DNA of 64,000 nucleotides from Pseudolactococcus sp041800635 (lineage in GTDB: Bacteria > Bacillota > Bacilli > Lactobacillales > Streptococcaceae): positions 1,984,001 to 2,048,000 of the forward strand of contig CP181259.1 in the NCBI GenBank assembly GCA_047833645.1, given 5' to 3'. Position numbers and translations under genes: made by a program. The notes under the pieces are model-generated. The model did no database searches. It saw only the letters and a program-made list of their open reading frames with translations, and was not told the origin of the DNA. The stretch's first letter is position 1. Each line of letters opens with the position of its first letter. Shown here in pieces: positions 58,734 to 64,000 of this stretch.

Positions 58734-59610
58734 CTGTTGTCACGCGTAATTTTTGATGGGCGTTCAGGTGGTGTACTTCACCATCAATTTGCACTGGCTG
58801 ATCACTGTCGATTTCTAATTCAAAGGTCTGATTGACCAGATGATGGACGTTTGGATGCGCTAAATGTTTGGCTTTCAGCACTTTAGGAATCAGTGCAAAA
58901 ATCCTCAAGAGATGAATGCGATCCACCTCAACCAGATGAATATCAGTAGCCATGAGACTGGCATTTGGGGCAAGTGGGACACCGCCACCGAAGAAAGGAT
59001 GCTTGGTTAAAGTAAATAGAAAAGTTTTGGCAAAAGTCACGCCATTGACAGTGACTTGAAAAGGTTTCTTGAACAAAATAATTCTTAAAGCCGTGATGAG
59101 ATAGGCCAACTGACCTAATTTTAAGGTGTTCAGGAGGCCTTTGGTCAGGCTTTGATTGGTCGCTTCGACAATCGCCGCATCCAGTCCAATCCCGAAATTA
59201 TTGGTGGCGAGACCTGATAAGTCTTCAGATTCATATTTCAGAACATAAATCGTCTGGGGTGTCGCCTTGTGGATGTTGTCAAATGTCTCAATCGTCTCTT
59301 GTAAGGACACCTTAAGCCCTCTGGCAAAATCATTGCCTGAACCTGCAGGGATGTAGGAAAAAGCTTGATCGGCGGGTAAAGCATTGACAGCGAGCGAAAT
59401 CGTGCCATCCCCTCCGATAATGATGAGGCGGTCATCCGCGGTTTTTTCTGCCAAAATTTCTATCACCAACCGTGGCTCGTCAAATGGCTGATGTGTATTA
59501 AACAGATGATAGGTTATCTGTTGTTGCGACAAGTAAGCTGTCAGTTGCTCCGTCACCTGCTGCCCATGGCCATGGCCCGCATGGGGATTGGCTAAAATGT
59601 AATAATCCAT
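58711..59610 (-). CDS. Diacylglycerol/sphingosine kinase-like protein (YegS/BmrU family)
   Basis: A 299-aa lipid-kinase-family protein. The nucleotide loop is NPHAGHGHG near the start, the catalytic domain has the RLIIIGGDGTISLAVNAL motif and YIPAGSGNDFARGL, and the C-terminal beta-sandwich ends QIDGEVHHL. Its start is the ATG at 59608-59610 (MDYYILANPHAG); 28 upstream codons are open but unconserved. The extended -10 ends seven bases before that ATG. A second, different member lies at 63022, so this is probably not the essential DgkB. Confidence 0.82.
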   Translation of the reverse strand: MDYYILANPHAGHGHGQQVTEQLTAYLSQQQITYHLFNTHQPFDEPRLVIEILAEKTADDRLIIIGGDGTISLAVNALPADQAFSYIPAGSGNDFARGLKVSLQETIETFDNIHKATPQTIYVLKYESEDLSGLATNNFGIGLDAAIVEATNQSLTKGLLNTLKLGQLAYLITALRIILFKKPFQVTVNGVTFAKTFLFTLTKHPFFGGGVPLAPNASLMATDIHLVEVDRIHLLRIFALIPKVLKAKHLAHPNVHHLVNQTFELEIDSDQPVQIDGEVHHLNAHQKLRVTTEKRTILK

Positions 59611-59617
59611 ACCCTCT

Positions 59618-59626
59618 ATTTTACCA
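59618..59626 (-). promoter_or_regulatory. Extended -10 seven bases before the DagK-like start
   Basis: On the minus strand TGGTAAAAT, then AGAGGGT and the ATG. A GAGGG lies there but only 1-2 bases from the ATG, too close for normal Shine-Dalgarno use. Confidence 0.5.
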
Positions 59627-59643
59627 AAAAAATAGCGGAGGTG

Positions 59644-59672
59644 TTGAGAAAGGGTTAGAAATCGGGTATAAT
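59644..59672 (+). promoter_or_regulatory. MATE gene promoter
   Basis: TTGAGA (59644-59649), exactly 17 bp, TATAAT (59667-59672), about 98 bp before the start. Confidence 0.7.
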
Positions 59673-59769
59673 AAAAGTTAGAATAGTCTAACAATAAAGC
59701 CGTTCAAGCGGCCAAATCCCGATAAAACAACAAACCGTGTCCAGCGGTTTTTAATGTAGAAAGTCTCTC

Positions 59770-61101
59770 ATGAAAGAAAATACGCGCCGCCTGATCGATT
59801 ACTCCCTTCCCGCTGTGTTTGAAAACATCCTGCAGACGAGCGTCGGCTTTGTGGATAGCATTTTGATTGCTAAAATTTCCCTCGTCGCCGTCTCTGCGGT
59901 CAGCCTCGTCAACGGCGTCATGGCAGTTTATCAGGCCGTTTTTATCGCCTTAGCTGTCGCTGTGGCAACCGTCGTCTCCAATGCTGCAGGCGCCAGATCA
60001 GGGACTGACATTTCTGAAAACGTCAGGCAATCGATCGCTCTGTCTTTGCTGATAGGGGTGAGTTTATCCGTCTTGTCCTTGATTTTGGCCCATCCGATTT
60101 TACGTGCCATGGGCGCAAGTGGCGCGATTTTACAGCAAGGGGTTATTTTTTTTCGAGTGATTGCAGGCACCAGCGTCCTCATTGTCTTGATGACCGTCCT
60201 TGGTCAGCTGATTCGGACTGCCGGTCAAACCAGAACGCCGTTAACCATCAACCTCATGGTCAATCTTTTAAACTTTTGCCTAGATGTCGTCCTTATTTTC
60301 GGTTTATTTGGCTTGCCAAGACTTGGGATTCTGGGCGCTGGGATTGGCACCGCCCTTTCAAGATTGATTGGCGTTGTCCTCCTTTTTCAAAAGTTACAAA
60401 AAACGACCCATCGTCTGCAAGGGCCAATCATCAGTTGGCAACCGCACCTTTTTAAGACAGAAATTGTCAAGAGAGCCCTTCCGATAATGGGAGAACGCTT
60501 GATGATGCGACTTGGTGATATCGTGATTTTTATCATTATCATCGCTTACGGCAGTAAGGTTTTTGCCGGCAATGCCATCGGTGAGACGATTACAGCCTAT
60601 AACTATCTGCCGGCCTTTGGTTTTGCGACAGGGGCCAGTATTTTAATCGCGCGAGCTTACGGGGCAAAAGATAGCCTGGAGCTACGTGCTTTGACCAAGA
60701 CATCATTTGTTATGACCGCGGTCATCAGTACCCTCCTAGGTGGCCTTATTTTCGCCTTCTCAAGCCTTATCTTGAATTTTTTTACCAATGACCCTGTCGC
60801 CATCTCAGCCGCCCAGGTTGTCATCCTGATTTCATTTGTCAGCGAACCCATCGTTGCCGGCGTTATCATCTACACCGCCGCCCTACAAGCTATGGGTGAT
60901 GCCAAAACACCATTTTACGCGACCATGGTCGGTATGTGGGGCATCCGAATCGGCGTCGCTTGGCTTTTAGGCACCGCATTTGGCCTAGGGATTTGGGGCG
61001 TTTGGATTGCCACGGCTCTAGATAATATTTTCCGCCTGATTATGTTAAAATTAGTGTATGACTATCGAATTAAAAATCAAAACATTAACCGAGCAACTTA
61101 A
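59770..61101 (+). CDS. MATE-family multidrug/metabolite exporter
   Basis: A 443-aa membrane exporter with twelve predicted helices in two six-helix halves. The N-terminal part (RRLIDYSLPAVFENILQTSVGFVDSILIAKIS) and the PTPLTINLMVNLLNFCLDVVLIFGLFG-like region (TRTPLTINLMVNLL) match MATE transporters, which export organic cations with Na+ or H+. It has its own promoter. The end overlaps the ligA start by 44 bp, so the two are co-transcribed. The substrate is unknown. Confidence 0.9.
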   Translation: MKENTRRLIDYSLPAVFENILQTSVGFVDSILIAKISLVAVSAVSLVNGVMAVYQAVFIALAVAVATVVSNAAGARSGTDISENVRQSIALSLLIGVSLSVLSLILAHPILRAMGASGAILQQGVIFFRVIAGTSVLIVLMTVLGQLIRTAGQTRTPLTINLMVNLLNFCLDVVLIFGLFGLPRLGILGAGIGTALSRLIGVVLLFQKLQKTTHRLQGPIISWQPHLFKTEIVKRALPIMGERLMMRLGDIVIFIIIIAYGSKVFAGNAIGETITAYNYLPAFGFATGASILIARAYGAKDSLELRALTKTSFVMTAVISTLLGGLIFAFSSLILNFFTNDPVAISAAQVVILISFVSEPIVAGVIIYTAALQAMGDAKTPFYATMVGMWGIRIGVAWLLGTAFGLGIWGVWIATALDNIFRLIMLKLVYDYRIKNQNINRAT

Positions 61102-63025
61102 CCACTATGCGCACGCCTACTATACATTAGATAATCCAGCCGTCGAAGATGCCGAATACGACCGCCTCTACCGCGAACTCGTCGCTTTAGAGGCTGAAAA
61201 TCCAAACCTAGTACGTGCAGATTCGCCAACCCATCGAACCGGCGACGTCGTCCTGTCGGGCTTTCAAAAGTACACCCACGACTACCAGCTCTACAGTCTG
61301 CAAGACGCCTTTTCGAAAGAAGAGCTCGAAGCCTTCGACGCCCGCGTGCGTAAAGAAATTCCAGCACCTGAATATATCTGTGAACTCAAAATTGACGGTC
61401 TATCTTTGTCTCTAGTTTATGTCAATGGTGTCTTAGAAACTGCAGCAACACGTGGCGATGGCAGTATCGGGGAGAACATCACAGAACAGGTTAAACGGAT
61501 CAAGGATGTCCCTTTAGTCTTGAGCGACCCCATTGATATCGTAGTGCGAGGCGAAGCCTATCTCCCGCGTCGTAATTTCCAAAAGTTAAATTTAGAGCGT
61601 GAAGAAGAAGGCCTACCGTCATTTGCTAATCCACGCAATGCCGCAGCAGGTACCTTGCGACAACTTGATACAAAAGTTGTCGCCAAACGCGGTCTTGCCA
61701 CTTTCCTCTATCAAGAAGCAAGTCCAGCAACCAATGAGACGCAAGAAGAAGTCCTCGAGTATCTCGAAACATTAGGCCTAGTCGTTAATGAACAACGGGC
61801 TTTCGCGACGAATGTAACAGAAATTTGGGACTTTATCGAGAAGGTCGCCGCACAACGTGATGCGCTACCGTATGATATAGACGGCGTCGTCATCAAGGTC
61901 AATCAATTAGCCCAACAAAACGCCTTAGGATTCACCGTGAAATTTCCAAAATGGGCCATTGCTTACAAATTTCCAGCCGAATTAGCGGAAACAGAAATTT
62001 TAAGTATTGATTGGACAGTTGGTAGAACAGGCGTTGTGACACCAACAGCCAATATGACCCCCGTCTTATTGGCTCAGACCACCGTTGCGCGTGCAACCCT
62101 GCACAATGTCGACTATATTCAGGAAAAAGACATCCGCCTAGGCGATAAAGTCGTGATTTATAAGGCAGGTGATATCATCCCAGCTGTTCAACGCGTTCTT
62201 CTGGATAAGCGACCGTCAGATTCTGTCCCGCTTGATAGTCCCAAACATTGTCCAGAATGTGGCTCAGATTTGTTGCACTTTGAAGACGAAGTCGCCTTGC
62301 GCTGTGTCAATCCGCTCTGTCCAGCACAGATTCGGGAAAAATTGATTCACTTTGCCAACCGTGGTGCCATGAATATCACTGGTCTTGGTATTGCCGTCGT
62401 GACACAACTTTTTGATAAAAAATTGATCACTGATGTTGCCGATTTGTATCAACTCACGATAGATGATTTGTTGACACTAGATAAAGTCAAAGAAAAATCA
62501 GCTAAAAAATTGTATCAAGCTATCCAAGCGTCTAAAGAAAATTCAGTTGAGAAATTGATTTTTGGCCTAGGCATCCGTCATGTTGGCTCGAAAGCAGCGA
62601 AAATTATCGCTGAAAACTTATCGAATTTGACTAACATTGCGCAGGCATCTGCGGAAACCTTATCAGCCATTCCAACGATTGGTACCGTATTGGCTGAAAG
62701 TTTGACCAAATATTTTGCCCTTGAAGGCACGAAAAAACTCATGGCAGAATTACAAGCTGCGGGTGTCAATTTTGACTATCTAGGTCCTGTTAAACGAGAG
62801 GATGCCCCCTTATCAGGTAAGACAGTCGTCTTGACAGGAAAATTGTCACAGTTAACCCGAACAGAGGCCAAGGAAAAATTGGAGAATCTGGGCGCAAATG
62901 TCAGTGGCAGTGTCTCCAAAAAAACAGATATTGTGGTTGCCGGTAGCGATGCAGGTAGCAAATTGACAAAAGCACAGGACCTCGGCATTGAGATCTGGAC
63001 AGAAGAGGAGTTAATCCAATTATGA
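61058..63025 (+). CDS. ligA: NAD-dependent DNA ligase
   Basis: A 655-aa ligase sealing nicks with NAD+. The Ia domain (YYTLDNPAVEDAEYDRLYREL) is followed by the adenylation lysine in CELKIDGLSLSLVYVNG, the OB fold, the zinc finger CPECGSDLLHF...CVNPLCPAQ, helix-hairpin-helix repeats and a C-terminal BRCT domain (GKTVVLTGKLSQLTRTEAKE). Length is standard. It starts inside the MATE gene and overlaps dagK by 4 bp. Confidence 0.97.
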   Translation: MTIELKIKTLTEQLNHYAHAYYTLDNPAVEDAEYDRLYRELVALEAENPNLVRADSPTHRTGDVVLSGFQKYTHDYQLYSLQDAFSKEELEAFDARVRKEIPAPEYICELKIDGLSLSLVYVNGVLETAATRGDGSIGENITEQVKRIKDVPLVLSDPIDIVVRGEAYLPRRNFQKLNLEREEEGLPSFANPRNAAAGTLRQLDTKVVAKRGLATFLYQEASPATNETQEEVLEYLETLGLVVNEQRAFATNVTEIWDFIEKVAAQRDALPYDIDGVVIKVNQLAQQNALGFTVKFPKWAIAYKFPAELAETEILSIDWTVGRTGVVTPTANMTPVLLAQTTVARATLHNVDYIQEKDIRLGDKVVIYKAGDIIPAVQRVLLDKRPSDSVPLDSPKHCPECGSDLLHFEDEVALRCVNPLCPAQIREKLIHFANRGAMNITGLGIAVVTQLFDKKLITDVADLYQLTIDDLLTLDKVKEKSAKKLYQAIQASKENSVEKLIFGLGIRHVGSKAAKIIAENLSNLTNIAQASAETLSAIPTIGTVLAESLTKYFALEGTKKLMAELQAAGVNFDYLGPVKREDAPLSGKTVVLTGKLSQLTRTEAKEKLENLGANVSGSVSKKTDIVVAGSDAGSKLTKAQDLGIEIWTEEELIQL

Positions 63026-64000
63026 GAACAAGACTAATCTACAACCCAACCTCTGGGCAAGAAACGATGAAAAAAAATATCGCTGAAATTTTAGATGTGC
63101 TTGAAAATTTTGGTCACGAAACCTCTGCTTTTGCAACAACAGCTGAAAAAAACTCTGCTAGAGATGAAGCACGACGGGCAGCAGAAGCCGGATTTGAATT
63201 ACTTATTGCTGCCGGTGGCGATGGCACGATTAATGAGGTCGTCAATGGCATTGCCCCACTAGAAAATCGGCCGAAATTGGCGATCATCCCTGCGGGAACG
63301 ACCAATGATTTTGCGCGTGCCCTAAAAATTCCTCGTAATAATCCTGTAGCTGCTGCGAAAATCGTCGGCAAGGCACAAACCCTCAATATGGATGTCGGCT
63401 GTGCGGGGGATGATAAATATTTCATCAACATTGCAGCAGGTGGTTCATTGACCGAATTAACTTATAGCGTCCCGTCACAGCTCAAAACAGCCTTTGGTTA
63501 CTTGGCCTATCTTGCCAAAGGTGTGGAATTATTGCCACGCGTCAAGGCAGTGCCGCTCAAAATCACCCATGATGACGGCGTCTTTGAAGGCGAAACTTCG
63601 ATGTTTTTTGCTGCCTTGACCAACTCAGTCGGCGGTTTTGAACAAATCGCCCCCGATGCCCAATTGGATGATGGCCTTTTTACACTGATTTTAGTTAAAA
63701 CAGCCAATCTATTTGAGATGATTCGGCTCATTGGTCTGGTTCTCAATGGTGGCAAACACATTGATGATAAAAAAATTGAATATATTAAAACAAGCAAAAT
63801 CAAAATTGAACCCCAGTCAGATGACCGGATGATGATCAATCTTGACGGCGAATACGGCGGTGATGCACCCATTACCCTGACTAACTTTAAAAACCACATT
63901 GAAATGTACGCCAATCTAGATGAAATTAGTGATGAAAACTACACAGGCGATGAAGAAGACCTCGAGCTTGAAGCAGTCGTCAGCAAATTTTCTGAAGAAG
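63022..64000 (+). CDS. dagK: Diacylglycerol kinase DgkB, 3' end outside the window
   Basis: ATG 63022 lies in the ATGA overlap with ligA; the frame is open to the window edge (326 codons seen, no stop). It has the nucleotide loop IYNPTSGQETMKKNI, AAGGDGTINEVVNGI, IIPAGTTNDFARAL and TLNMDVGCAGDDKYFINIAAGG, hallmarks of the DgkB/DagK family. It phosphorylates diacylglycerol to phosphatidic acid, recycling lipid left by lipoteichoic acid synthesis. The ligA-dagK order is conserved in lactococci and streptococci. Confidence 0.9.
   Translation, partial: MRTRLIYNPTSGQETMKKNIAEILDVLENFGHETSAFATTAEKNSARDEARRAAEAGFELLIAAGGDGTINEVVNGIAPLENRPKLAIIPAGTTNDFARALKIPRNNPVAAAKIVGKAQTLNMDVGCAGDDKYFINIAAGGSLTELTYSVPSQLKTAFGYLAYLAKGVELLPRVKAVPLKITHDDGVFEGETSMFFAALTNSVGGFEQIAPDAQLDDGLFTLILVKTANLFEMIRLIGLVLNGGKHIDDKKIEYIKTSKIKIEPQSDDRMMINLDGEYGGDAPITLTNFKNHIEMYANLDEISDENYTGDEEDLELEAVVSKFSEE

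Noticed and set aside
1..64000. tRNA or rRNA genes
   Set aside because: No TTCGANTC-type T-loop within a cloverleaf and no rRNA-like stretch was recognised on either strand by eye.

Overview
The window reads as chromosome of a low-GC lactic acid bacterium of the Streptococcaceae, most probably Lactococcus or a close relative. The evidence is gene content and order: cdaA-cdaR-glmM, gdpP-rplI-dnaC, veg, ccrZ-trmB, nrdR-dnaB-dnaI, rimP-nusA-ylxR-ylxQ-infB-rbfA and ligA-dagK. AGGAGG-type ribosome binding sites and PTS-dominated sugar uptake fit too. The genus is inferred from gene content only. No rRNA, tRNA or CRISPR array was seen.

Layout. 0-3.2 kb: vitamin B6 salvage, with two ECF S-components and pdxK on the minus strand, divergent from the MocR-type regulator pdxR across a shared operator. 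3.3-6.1 kb: uvrA. 6.1-9.5 kb: an accessory island between uvrA and the pyruvate:ferredoxin oxidoreductase gene. It holds a broken acetyltransferase, four small peptide genes (three with double-glycine leaders, so a probable two-peptide bacteriocin locus) behind four spaced direct repeats of the LytTR-regulator type, and an intact 1.2-kb IS5-family element. 9.5-14.5 kb: pfo and an orphan PTS EIIB-like protein. 14.6-17.9 kb: the c-di-AMP cyclase operon. 18.0-19.3 kb: NADH oxidase. 19.7-34.7 kb: a trehalose locus (treR at one end, treP-treA at the other) enclosing a HAD phosphatase, a LacI regulator and a sugar ABC importer/AraC/oxidoreductase/TIM-barrel cluster. 34.8-41.8 kb: ornithine carbamoyltransferase, HAD hydrolases, aspartate kinase and the c-di-AMP phosphodiesterase gdpP. 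41.9-49.2 kb: a small membrane protein and replication, cell-cycle and tRNA-modification genes. 50-53 kb: der, a cupin and a Ca2+/cation antiporter. 53-64 kb: the rimP-infB translation operon, rbfA, two lipid-kinase-like proteins, a MATE exporter and ligA.

The signals most worth checking are these. (1) A roughly 95-nt structured element occurs three times, each copy ending in the Shine-Dalgarno of an unrelated gene (pfo, a 58-aa membrane protein, rimP). Its stems show base-pair-preserving changes, and one copy carries an arm of about 170 nt. (2) A small bacteriocin/pheromone cassette has 21-bp-spaced operator repeats but no transporter, kinase or regulator in view. (3) Five genes (cdaA, treR, a HAD gene, a CaCA antiporter, a DagK-like gene) have an extended -10 promoter only 6-7 nt before the start codon, predicting leaderless mRNAs. 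(4) The sugar cluster pairs two Gfo/Idh/MocA oxidoreductases with an IolE-like TIM barrel, which suggests keto-sugar chemistry.
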